This document shows, one piece after another, positions 14,201 to 24,335 of a stretch of DNA of 64,000 nucleotides. The notes under the pieces are model-generated. The model made no database searches, was not told where the DNA came from, and saw nothing but the letters and a program-made list of their open reading frames with translations. Both the position numbers and the translations under genes were made by a program. The DNA is from Periplaneta americana (Eukaryota; Arthropoda; Insecta; Blattodea; Blattidae), in NCBI RefSeq assembly GCF_040183065.1, contig NC_091120.1, positions 179,763,396-179,827,395 of the forward strand. The letters run 5' to 3'. Within the stretch, counting starts at the first letter, position 1; each line of letters starts with the position of its first letter.

Positions 14201-14596
14201 GCTTATTTTTATGAAAGAAAAGTTGCTGTGTCGTATCTCAGTTCACAGTTACCTTGGTATCTCACGAGCAACATTCTCATGGGGGCTGATAAGAAAGTTA
14301 ATTTTTTTTCTTCCACAATGTTAATAATGTCAAAACAAGTGCTTATACAAATTTTGGTCACTCGAGCGCAATAAGTTTCCCTGGGGCCGTTTACATCTGC
14401 AAACCGGAGAGAGAGATTTAGTATTTCCATTATAACAATTTTTATGAAATCTTAAACCCTTAACAGGAATACGAAGACTGATATTGCTTAAAAAGTACTC
14501 ACAATCGATATCACCCTTAATGACTTTACAAAAAAATAAATAATCTAGGTCTTGACGTCTGGTAAATAAACTACATCAATTAAAATATTTGCAGTA
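11272..14596. other. Unassigned 3.3-kb stretch
   Basis: No domain-bearing ORF is visible; the open frames (67-113 aa) carry no motif I know. It holds a short CT run (12152-12164) and one diverged dispersed repeat pair: 12409-12478 and 14267-14333 share ATGGGGGC, AAAGTTAA, TTTTTTTCTTCCAC and ATGTTAATAATGTC at about 85% identity. That pair shows a repeat family inside this stretch whose ends I could not define. Confidence 0.55.
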
Positions 14597-14610
14597 AATC
14601 TCATATTTAT

Positions 14611-15444
14611 CATCAGCTGCTTGTCTGTGCGATGACTTGAATATGTTAGGAGAAAATCCACAAACGATTAGGGAAAACACGGAAATTTTACTGGAAGCAA
14701 GTAAAGAGATAGATTTTGAAGTAAATCCCGAAAAGACAAAGTGTATGATTATGTCTCGTGACGAGAATATTGTACGAAATGGAAATATAAAAATTGGAAA
14801 TTTATCTTTTGAAGAGGTGGAGAAGTTCAAATATCTTGGAGCAACAGTAACAAATATAAATGATACTCGGGAGGAAATTAAACACTGAATAAATATGGGA
14901 AATACCTGTTATTTTTCGGTTGAGAAGCTTTTATCATCCAGTCTGCTGTCAAAAAATCTGAAAATTAGAATTTATAAAAGAGTTATATTACCTGTGTTTC
15001 TTTATGGTTGTGAAACTTGGACTCCACTTTGAGAGGAACAGGGGTTAAGGGTGTTTGAGAATAAGGTGCTTCGGAAAATATTTGGGGCTAAGAGGGATGA
15101 AGTTACAGGAGAATGGAGAAAGTTACACAAAACAGAACTGCACGCATTGTATTCTTCACCTGACATAATTAGGAACATTAAATCCAGACGTTTGAGATGG
15201 GCAGGACATGTAGCACGTATGGGCGAATCCAGAAATGCATATAGAATGTTAGTTGGGAGGCCGGAGGGAAAAAGACCTTTAGGGAGGTCGAGACCTAGAT
15301 GGGAAGATAATATTAAAATGGATTTGAGGGAGGTGGGATATGATGATAGAGAATGGATTCATTTTGCTCAGGACAGGGACCAATGGAGGGCTTATGTGAG
15401 GGCGGCAATGAACCTCCGGGTTCCTTAAAAGCCAGTAAGTAAGT
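14611..15444 (+). mobile_element. LINE-A, 5'-truncated copy
   Basis: A fragment of a non-LTR reverse transcriptase. The YADD region is frameshifted (14617-14640), then [33 protein letters not shown] and [19 protein letters not shown] are open. A TGA follows at 14886 (KH* then INMGN), a further nonsense codon lies near 15033 in the GCETW segment, and the C-terminus [18 protein letters not shown] through AAMNLRVP is intact. The 3' end is an (AGTA)n tail. Fourteen-bp direct repeats AATCTCATATTTAT flank it perfectly (14597-14610 and 15445-15458), so this is one complete, truncated insertion by target-primed reverse transcription. Confidence 0.92.
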
Positions 15445-15541
15445 AATCTCATATTTATAATCATTGGAATTAGGTAAAAATCTATAACAACAGAAGGAAA
15501 TAAATTTTCTTTGAATATTCTCCAATTTAGCCGAGTCATTG

Positions 15542-15542
<1 letters not shown>

Positions 15543-15587
<45 letters not shown>
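15543..15587. repeat. (AAT)n microsatellite
   Basis: About 15 perfect AAT units. The 92-aa open frame across it (poly-Tyr start) is an artefact. Confidence 0.95.
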
Positions 15588-15588
<1 letters not shown>

Positions 15589-15830
15589 CATTTATTTTAG
15601 AGTCTGGTCTACGCTATACTCGTGAAGAGATGAGGTGATGATGGAGATTTGTTGGATGACACAGCAGAAATGGAGCTCTCGGAGGAAACTCTTGTTTTAC
15701 CTGAATCACGGGATGGTCCAACACAAATTATAAATCCAAGGTGCACGGGGTTCGAACCCGGGTTCATTGTGTTCTAAGTTTGTTGGAAGGCGAGGTTTTC
15801 CCTCCTCCTACAGGTGCCAACACTAGTAAC

Positions 15831-17032
15831 GAAAAAGAAAATCAGAGTATAAATATGGAATACTAATAATAATGATGTAAGTCATAACCTCAAAACGTAT
15901 CATAATTTAAAAATGAAAATCAGGGTATAAATATGGAATACCAATAATACTGATGTAAGTCATAACCTTAAAACGTATCATAATTTAAAAATGAAAATCA
16001 GGGTATAAATATGGAATAGTAATAATACTGATGTAAGTCATAACCTTAAAACGTATCATAATTTAAAAATGAAAATCAGAGTATAAATATGGAATACTAA
16101 TAATAATGATGTAAGTCATAACCTTAAAACGTATCATAATTTAAAAATGAAAATCAGGGTATAAATATGGAATACCAATAATACTGATGTAAGTCATAAC
16201 CTTAAAACGTATCATAATTTAAAAATGAAAATCAGAGTATAAATATGGAATACTAATAATAATGATGTAAGTCATAACCTTAAAACGTATCATAATTTAA
16301 AAATGAAAATCAGGGTATAAATATGGAATACTAATAATACTGATGTAAGTCATAACCTTAAAACGTATCATAATTTAAAAATGAAAATCAGGGTATAAAT
16401 ATGGAATAGTAATAATACTGATGTAAGTCATAACCTTAAAACGTATCATAATTTAAAAATTGAAAATCAGGGTATAAATATGGAATACTAATAATACTGA
16501 TATAAGTCATAACCTCAAAATGTATCATAATTCAAAAAATGAAAATCAAGGTATAAATATGGAATAGTAATAATACTGATGTAAGCCATAACCTCAAAAC
16601 GTACCATAATTTTAAAATGAAAATCAGGGTATAAATATGGAATACTAATAATACTGATGTAAGTCATAACCTAAAAACATAGCCTATCATAATTTAAAAA
16701 TGAAAATCAGAGTATAAATATGGAATACTAATAATACTGATGTAAAGTCATAACCTCAAAACGTATCATAATTTAAAAATGAAAATCAGGGTATAAATAT
16801 GGAATACTAATAATACTGATGTAAGTCATAACCTAAAAACATAGCCTATCATAATTTAAAAATGAAAATCAGAGTATAAATATGGAATACTAATAATACT
16901 GATGTAAGTCATAACCTCAAAACGTATCATAATTTAAAAATTAAAATCAGGGTATAAATATGGAATACTAATAATACTGATGTAAGTCGTAACCTCAAAA
17001 CGTATCATAATTTAAAAAATGAAATCAATTAA
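15831..17032. repeat. 78-bp satellite array, about 15 copies
   Basis: Tandem units of 78 bp contain ATGAAAATCAGGGTATAAAT, TGGAATACTAATAATACTGA, GTAAGTCATAACCT and AAAACGTATCATAATTT. Starts fall at 15913, 15991 and so on with the same spacing. Units differ by substitutions that recur (AGAGTA/AGGGTA, TACTAA/TAGTAA/TACCAA, AATAATG/AATACTG), and a few carry 1-7 bp insertions (for example ATAGCC after AAAAAC near 16678 and 16843). Later units are more diverged. No ORF runs through it. Confidence 0.97.
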
Positions 17033-17310
17033 ACATACATTGCTGTAAACTTATTTTATTTCTCTTTAAGAATATAACTTATATCATTAATATTGATAAC
17101 ATTGCGGAATAACAATGTATATTGAAGAAAAGTACTTACTGCCAAAGTTTTCACTTTCCTCGAAAATGCAGTAATGATAAACGTTTCAGCTTCTAACTGC
17201 AAACTAACACATTCCCACGAAAGAGAGTATCAGTGCGCAGTAATTGGGAAGGCTTCCATTAGAATATAACACGTCTCAGGTCGTATGTATCACACTAATT
17301 CATCTTGTAC

Positions 17311-17490
17311 TACAGTCTAGTATATACAGTCGCGAAGCTCAATACGTAGTAAATATACAAACATTAGATAGTTGCTTACCACTAGGATCGCTAATATCGC
17401 CTCATTACAGGCAGTGCAAAATAGTACCGTCACAGTCTGTTTCTAGCACCCTCAAAACTCAAGCTTCGTGACTGTATATAGTAGACTGTG
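17311..17490. mobile_element. 180-bp MITE sharing its terminus with a THAP-type transposon
   Basis: Left arm ACAGTCTAGTATATACAGTC then GCGAAGCT; right arm, read on the minus strand, ACAGTCTACTATATACAGTC then ACGAAGCTT, with only 2 differences in about 28. Perfect 7-bp direct repeats CTTGTAC flank it (17304-17310 and 17491-17497). The same terminus begins the THAP-encoding segment at 25557. P-type elements make duplications of about 8 bp, which fits a non-autonomous derivative of that element. Confidence 0.87.
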
Positions 17491-17497
17491 CTTGTAC

Positions 17498-17978
17498 CTC
17501 TATTTCATATTTGTAACACTTCCTCTAACGATCAACATTGTCATGAACTCTATTCCAGAGCACGAAATACGTACGTATCTAAATAATATGTTCATTTTGA
17601 CAGCTGGCAACAATTTTATTTTAGTTGTTTATTATAAGATGCATTCGATATGATTTGATTTAAACCGCAATGCAAAATAGTTACGGTATTTTCAGCGCCT
17701 GAAAAACGATTTACTACAACAATAGTTACAATTTTCTAAACAATAATAAAAATCGTACCCTCAAAACGTTGCTAATACGAACCATTTGTATATTCATTTC
17801 TTGTTGTAAGGGACCAGTCCTCTAAGCTCGTAAGTACTGACATAACCTTTTGAATCAACCGGTATACTTTCGACACGCTGCACAATCCAAGTGACAAAAG
17901 AAGAAAATTAAGAAATACCACTTAAACTTGGAGTGACAAAATGAAAGTACTAGAGACAAAAATAAACAGATCACACTC

Positions 17979-18027
<49 letters not shown>

Positions 18028-18517
18028 CACACATTTCAACCACACACCATCAAAGTTTGATTTAAGATATTAAATTATTATTAATTATGAAGCCTACCTT
18101 TTCAACAAATCGGAAGATTTCCTTACTAGTTTCACTGAAATCTGCCTGATCCATAACCACACACGGACACACAGAAACACAGCTTTTTCCGTAATATTAT
18201 GTTAAACGTAGCCTAGAAAGGTTTGCTGTAAAAACAGTGGGAGAGAAATGCAGCCGACGCGGAATTTTGGACGTTAGTAACACAGACTTTCCAGTCGTGA
18301 ACAAATCATGGGACCTCGGTTCAAGTCACCGCTTCATTTTCAGTTGTTGAATCATAGATTCTATGACCTGAGTTTGCAACGTTGGAGATGTGACACTTAT
18401 TTTTAGGTATCCACTCAGGATCTGTAGGAGGCAGTAGATGTTGAACAAGCCAATATATTTAGGATTACGCTCATATTAAGAGTACTTAACTGTTATACGT
18501 AACATTCCCCCCCCCCC
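17498..18517. other. Unassigned, with a (GAT)n array at 17981-18027
   Basis: No gene is recognisable. There is a (GAT) array of about 15 units at 17981-18027, a C-run at 18507-18517, and a weak tRNA B-box-like word (GGTTCAAGTCACC, near 18320) without a supporting A-box. Confidence 0.5.
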
Positions 18518-18812
18518 CAAATTCCACCAGGTTGTCATTTCAAATTTCTGGTCTTCTCTCCTGGCCATGGCTTATTTGTAACCCACTTCTGAGGTTGCGG
18601 CGTCTGGAAGGCGGAGTTAAGTTGCCCCGATGATATTATGACAGGATGATTGTGAAGTGCCAGGAGAAGTCTAAAACCTAAGCCTAACCTAATTTCCAGA
18701 CCATGGACGAACACAGAAACATTCCCCTTTAAAGAAAAATTCCTGTGTTCTAACCGGGAATCTAACCCGGGGCCTCAAGAACTGTAGTCAGAAGCTCTGA
18801 CCACTACTAGCC
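18518..18812 (-). repeat. SINE-A copy
   Basis: The same family as at 9.78-10.08 kb, reversed. On the minus strand it reads TAGTGGTCAGAGCTTCTGAC, a decayed B-box (GGTTAGATTCCCGG), GGAATTTTTCTTT, the CATGGTCTGGAAATTAGG body and GGAGAGAAGACCAGAAATTT near the tail. LINE-A inserted about 20 bp beyond its head. Confidence 0.9.
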
Positions 18813-18848
18813 CATGAAGCTCGTCATAATCACATAAAATTATACTTA

Positions 18849-19758
18849 CTTACTTACAAATGGCTTTTAAGGAACCCGAAGGTTCATTGCCGCCCTCACA
18901 TAAGCCCGCCAGCGGTCCCTATCCTGTGCAAGATTAATCCAGTCTCTATCATCATACCCCACCTCCCTCAAATCCATTTTAATATTATCCTCCCATCTAC
19001 GTCTCGGCCTCCCTAAACGTCTTTTTCCCTCCGGTCTCCCAACTAACACTCTATATGCATTTCTGGATTCGCCCATACGTGCTACATGCCCTGCCCATCT
19101 CAAACGTCTGGATTTAATGTTCCTAATTATGTCAGGTGAAGAATACAATGCGTGCAGTTCTGTGTTGTGTAACTTTCTCCATTCTCCTGTAACTTCATCC
19201 CTCTTAGCCCCAAATATTTTCCTAAGCACCTTATTCTCAAACACCCTTAATCTCTGTTCCTCTCTCAGAGTGAGAGTCCAAGTTTCACAACCATACAGAA
19301 GAACCGGTAATATAACTGTTTTATAAATTCTAACTTTCAGATTTTTGGAGAGCAGACTGGATGATAAGAGCTTCTCAACCGAATAATAACACGCATTTCC
19401 CATATTTATTCTGCGTTTAATTTCCTCCCGAGTGTCATTTATATTTGTTACTGTTGCTCCAAGATATTTGAATTTTTCCACCTCTTCGAAGGATAAATCT
19501 CCAATTTTTATATTTCCATTTCGTACAATATTCTGGTCACGAGACATAATCATATACTTTGTCTTTTCGGGATTTACTTCCAAACCGATCGCTCTACTTG
19601 CTTCAAGTAAAATTTCCGTGTTTTCCCTAATCGTTTGTGTATTTTCTCCTAACATATTCACGTCATCCGCATAGACAAGAAGCTGATGTAACCCGTTCAA
19701 TTCCAAACCCTGCCTGTTATCCTGAACTTTCCTAATGGCATATTCAAGCGCGAAGTTA
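18849..19758 (-). mobile_element. LINE-A, young 5'-truncated copy with open RT fragment
   Basis: The reading is uninterrupted from 19763 to 18867: residues 31-34 YADD (catalytic motif of the reverse transcriptase palm), 63-75 [13 protein letters not shown], 98-108 [10 protein letters not shown], 156-163 LYGCETW, 221-238 [18 protein letters not shown], ending NLRVP, then an (AGTA)n tail. It lacks the endonuclease and the first two-thirds of the RT. Eighteen-bp perfect direct repeats CACATAAAATTATACTTA (18831-18848, 19759-19776) define the insertion exactly. The apparent start codon at 19761-19763 lies inside the target duplication, not in the LINE, so the 298-aa ORF is a fusion of flank and truncated element. 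The lack of decay and the perfect duplication mark it as recent. Confidence 0.95.
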
Positions 19759-19828
19759 CACATAAAATTATACTTATTTATAATTGGCTAATAGCCCAGA
19801 ATTTCAGTACAATAGTACAAACTCTGAA

Positions 19829-19831
19829 GGA

Positions 19832-19879
<48 letters not shown>

Positions 19880-19880
19880 A
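19829..19880. repeat. (GAAA)n microsatellite
   Basis: About 13 units of GAAA. The short open frame through it is spurious. Confidence 0.95.
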
Positions 19881-20630
19881 GTTCGAAGCCCATTGCTTTA
19901 GTATTTTTAAAGATAATTGAGTCCAAATATATTAGTTATGGACATTTAATTTATATTTTTTACTGAAACATGCAAATAAAGGTATGCAAAATTATATTTT
20001 CCACAGCTGCTTTTATGCTTGAGGACTTTCAGTTTAAAATCATGTAATTTTGTTATAATAAATAGCTAAGATAGCCATATTTTTCGAACCCGAAAATTCA
20101 GTAATTTTAAGAAACAGGTTCCCAATCATACAACAGACTTTCTCAGAGGCCTATTTTTTATAAACGACTACTTCGAGTAATGACTTAAAAACAAGTGACA
20201 AGTATCAAATTGAACAAATTTATAAATATACGCTGTTCAAATGTTGTCATAAAAATCATACACAGCTTATACTATAGGCGCATAATCATGGTACAGAACC
20301 AGAAACAAAGTTCAAGTGACCCAAATTTTGTTTCTAGGTCTGTACAAGGCGAAGTAAAATTTAACATTAGTAGAACATAAATGCTTTACGTCTGCTAGTC
20401 TGAAGCACGGCATTAATTCTGGCCCTCCTTATATAATTCTGGAATTATATTACACCCAGAACTTCTAATATGTAACTCACTAAAATGCAATAAGAACATT
20501 AAAAAAGTGTTAATGTCCTCAAATAATTTATAAAAAAATTCATCCTACAAGAGCTGGTCGTTTTTTGTGTCTAAGACTGTAATCATTATCTTATAAATTA
20601 ATTGCTTAATATGGTGAACATTTTCAGGAA
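19881..20630. other. AT-rich stretch, nothing recognised
   Basis: No ORF with a known motif, no terminal repeat pair and no tandem structure were seen. Confidence 0.5.
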
Positions 20631-20811
20631 ATTATCTGTTAATGACGGGCAAAAATTTACTCTGGCACCGGGGATCGAACTCAGGACGCCCAGTTCTACG
20701 CACTGGGTGCTCTATCACTGAGCAACGAGGCCCAATCCACAGCACCGGATCGAATCTTTCTCCTTTGGTCTTTTCCCTTTGTGGAATTTTTCTCCGTCAT
20801 TAACAAATAAT
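20631..20811 (-). mobile_element. tRNA-cored inverted-repeat element
   Basis: On the minus strand a tRNA-like module (about 20662-20740) has TTGCTCAGTGATAGAGCA (A-box arm), a stem CCCAG/CTGGG around a GTA-containing loop, and GAGTTCGATCCCCGG (B-box). It is bracketed by inverted arms: 20631-20657 and 20785-20811 match 24 of 27 and include GTTAATGACGG and AAAAATT. The word ATTTTTG follows the tRNA 3' end directly. The LINE-A insertion next door duplicated the edge of the right arm. It could be an unusual SINE or a foldback MITE that captured a tRNA gene. Confidence 0.75.
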
Positions 20812-20813
20812 AC

Positions 20814-21411
20814 CTTACTTACTGGCTTTTAAGGAACCCGGAGGTTCATTGCCGCCCTCACATACCTAAGCCCGCCATTGGTCCATATCCTGAGCAAGAT
20901 TAATCCATTCTCTATCATCATATCCCATCTCCCTCCAATCCATTTTAATATTATCTTCCCATCTACGTCTCGGCCTCCCTAAAGGTCTTTTTCCCTCTGG
21001 CCTCCCAACTAACACTCTATATGCATTTCTGGATTCGCCCATACGTGCTACATGCCCTGCCCATCTCAAACGTCTGGATTTAATGTTCCTAACTATGTCA
21101 AATAAGGAATACAATGCGTGCAGTTCTGCGTTGTGTAACTTTCTCCATTGTCCTGTAACTTCATCCCTCTTAGCCCCAAATATTTTCCTAAGCACCTTAT
21201 TCTCAAACATCCTTAACCTATGTTCCTCTCTCAAAGTGAGAGTCCAAGTTTCACAACCATAAAGAACAACCGGTAATATAACTATTTTATAAATTCTAAC
21301 TTTCACATTTTTTGACAGCAAACTGGATAAACTGGATAGAAGCTTCTCAACCGAATAATAACACGCATTTCCCATATTTATTCAGTGTTTAATTTCCTGC
21401 CGAGTGTCAAT
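20814..21411 (-). mobile_element. LINE-A, 5'-truncated copy
   Basis: Begins after the YADD region, with [15 protein letters not shown] open through [19 protein letters not shown] base change breaks the frame near 20870, and the usual C-terminal AAMNLRVP lies in another frame. Upstream of the Met is the same CACTGA nonsense codon seen in the 14.6-kb copy. Eleven-bp perfect direct repeats ACAAATAATAC flank it (20803-20813 and 21412-21422). Confidence 0.93.
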
Positions 21412-21625
21412 ACAAATAATACTTATAACAGAGAATTCTATAGGACAAAAACATTAATAATGTTGATATAGATTTTCAGAAAGTTTATGATTTCATCAGT
21501 ACTACTATAAAAACTGTCAAAATCAATAATTTAAAAATATTACTTAACAAGGGTAAATTTTCCCGATATAAAATTTTTCGGAAAATTTTCATCGCTAGTT
21601 CCACCCATATCCAGCCCCTAATCCG

Positions 21626-21850
21626 CCTGGGTAGCGTAGTCGGTACAGCGCTGGCCTTTGTGCTCGAGGTTGCAGGTTCGATCCCGGCCCAGATCGATGG
21701 CATTTAAGTGTGTTTAAATGCGACAGGCTTATGCCAGTACATTTACTGGCATGTAAAGGAACTCCTGCGGGACAAAATTCCAGCACCCCGGCGACGCTGA
21801 TATAACCTCTGCAGTTGCGAGCGTCGTTAAACAAACTATATCCGACCATC
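21626..21850 (+). repeat. SINE-D, tRNA-derived
   Basis: A head GGGTAGCGTAGTCGGTACAG with an intact B-box GGTTCGATCCCGG (about 21675-21687) is followed by GGCATTTAAGTGTGTTTAAA, a GCCAGTACATTTACTGGC hairpin and GCGAGCGTCGTTAAAC. The reversed open frame reading AGIEPATSS is the usual by-product of a B-box and is not a protein. Confidence 0.85.
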
Positions 21851-22289
21851 AGATCTGTGCCCCCGTAAGATATGCGAACTGAACCCTAATTCCTTTTCAG
21901 CCTCGGCAATTCATTTCTCTCCTATTTCTCTCTTTTCTATCCCTCTCTCTTTCTCTCCCCCACTACTTACAATTTTGAGCCTTCTTGCGGGACAGTTTAT
22001 TTGCACTTGCAGTCCAGTGTTGTCAACTCAACATGAATACTGTAGCACGGAGTGGCGAAAGAAATATTATTAAGCAAGTACGTAATAGCATGATGAAGAG
22101 AAACGAACAGGTCAATATCTGTTTGCTATAAATTAGGCAACGAAAAGAGCAGCTGCTTATTGTATTTCAATTGATTACGTTTTAAAATTACTTACTTAAC
22201 TAATACTAATATAATACAACTTTGTTATGTAATTTATAAAGGTAGGTCAGAGCGCCTAATAAAGAAAACCAGGAGAGAGGGAGTCTGTG
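21851..22289. other. Unassigned spacer with CT-rich patch
   Basis: A CT-rich stretch lies at 21912-21962. Nothing else is recognised. Confidence 0.5.
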
Positions 22290-22548
22290 CAGGAGATGAA
22301 AAGCTAGAATCACCAGGGAAGAACAGAACAAGGGAACCTTTAATTCTTGTAGATGATATGGACAGATGTATTTTAAGAAGAAAGACAAGAATTTTATACG
22401 ATGCAGAAAGAAGTTCCGACATTGGAGAAATTATTGAAGGTTGCGAGAGAAGCAATCAATTTCCAAGGAGGGAGAGAAACGCTACGGAAAGTGATTCGAG
22501 ACATGGGATTTAGATTTAAAAATGTAGAAATACAAGGTGTATTTTGAT
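22290..22548 (+). pseudogene. DDE transposase N-terminal relic
   Basis: Two frames carry parts of one protein: first ILVDDMDRCILRRKTRILY (about 22340-22398), then YTMQKEVPTLEKLLKVAREA, INFQGGRETLRKVIRDMGFR and FK up to a TGA at 22546-22548. I recall this layout (a D.D.C.IRR block, a YT..KE.PTL block, then F.GGRETLRK...GF.FK) from the N-terminal half of a repetitive insect DDE-type transposase. A frameshift separates the blocks and the catalytic domain is absent. The superfamily assignment is uncertain. Confidence 0.6.
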
Positions 22549-23904
22549 TGAAAGACCTACTTAAATTAAATTATGAATAAGTAATAATTAACCTTACATT
22601 ATTATATGACACTGTTTGCCGGAAGTTTGGCAACATCCCTATTCGGGAAGGTTCGTGGCCTGCTGTTTGACATAGTGAGAGAGAAACGGGTGGAATGGAG
22701 TGAGTAGAGGCGTTAACTTTTCCAAGAACGACGGCAGCGCTGAAGGATCACAGATCCGATGGTGCGACAATATAATTCTAATTATAATCCCTGCCCCTAA
22801 TCGCTGCCGCCCGCCACACGTTCTGTTCGCACCTTGTTCCCGATCTTTGCACCACTTTCAAAACTCATGCTTTCCGCCTTCGAGTAAAACACTTCTAGCT
22901 CCGTAATAACTCTTTCTTTTTCTAACGCAGCTGTTATTTTCTCTTGTAAATAGCTTCAGCTGATAATGCCGTATAATTGTGGACTTGTGACAATCGACCA
23001 AGTAATTCGAGAAGGAAAAGCTTTCGAGTGTTGTGTTATTGCACCTGACGTCAGTCCGGGGGCGGTGCTCCACCCCTATCGCACCCATTTTAACAGCGAT
23101 AAGTGGCACGTCATAGCCAAAGTCCGTCCCTGCACAGGCCAATCAACTTATCTTTCTAGGAACTGATCGCTAAATTATTACAGCTACTTGTTGCGGCCTC
23201 TGTCACAGTAAGAAGAACTACAGTGAAATCAGAGTTGTCATTACACAAAGTACAGAGAAAAAAATTACAGGGCATTCATAGCATTCCTATAATTGTATGA
23301 AATGTTCAGGTTGGGTGCTGTGATATTTAGATTGTTGAGGAATTAGTTCTCATTTATAACGATTATAAACATGATTGAGAATGAAATAAATTTAATACAA
23401 TTTATGAGCTGTATTATTAATGTTTATTTTTCATTATTTTCTTATCGAATGTATGCCATACATCTATGCAATTACATACAATTGAATTACCATGTTTAAT
23501 CTGAATGTACTTGTTGGAGAGCCGTTAGTATGGATCTACGATAAGAGAAATAAGAAATATTATAATTCATGCAAAAAAGTAAATTTATTCCTTTAAGAAA
23601 CACCATGTCGATGCAAGAGACTGATTCGTTGCTAAGGAAGTCCCGACGGAACAATGTGACGTAACTAAGTGCCGTTGCTAAGCAAGTGACGTCAGATGTT
23701 GAAGTTTTCGTAACATTTTATCCATTTCGTCCTCGAGCATTAACGTTACAGGTTAAAAAATCTTTGTCATGTAACTGACATAGACCTAAAGCTATATCGT
23801 TATAAATTTTACACAGTAATTTTAATAGAAGGGCTATAAGCATTTTATGTCAAAAGTTTCTTATTTTCTGAGCACAGTAACAGCAATTTATCCTTTCTTT
23901 TCAA
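22549..23904. other. Unassigned stretch with TGACGT-type sites
   Basis: No domain-bearing ORF. The sequence is less AT-rich at 22.75-23.17 kb. CRE-like palindromes TGACGTCA/GACGTCAG occur at about 23048 and 23687, with TGACGT also at 23658, and a GC-box-like GGGGGCGG at 23060. No transcript-like structure is visible downstream. Confidence 0.45.
23620..23705. promoter_or_regulatory. Cluster of CRE-like and GTTGCTAAG sites
   Basis: Two copies of CGTTGCTAAG(G/C)AAGT lie about 45 bp apart, with TGTGACGTAAC between them and GTGACGTCAG after the second. TGACGTCA is the palindromic CREB/ATF site. Clustering is suggestive, but no gene is attached, and chance or a repeat-borne origin is just as likely. 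Confidence 0.25.
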
Positions 23905-24299
23905 AGTAGTAGTAATAGCGGCAATAGCATTAGCAGTAGCATTATTATTAGTAGTAGCAGCAGTAGATCTATAAGCAGTAGCAGTAGTAGCAGCAGCAGA
24001 TAGTAGCAGTAGTAGTATCAGTAGCAGCAGTAGTATGAGGAGCAGTAGTAATAGATTAGTAGTATTAGTAGCAGCAGCAGCAGTAACAGTATCAGTAGTA
24101 ATAGCAGCGGTAGCAGTGTCAATAATAGTAGTAGTAGCAGCAGTAGACCTATAAGCAGTAGCAGTAGTAGCAGCAGCAGATAGTAGCAGTAGTATCAGTA
24201 GCAGCAGTAGTATGAGGAGCAGTAGTAATAGATTAGTAGTAGTAGTAGCAGCAGCAGCAGTAACAGTATCAGTAGTAATAGCAGCGGTAGCAGTGTCAA

Positions 24300-24335
<36 letters not shown>

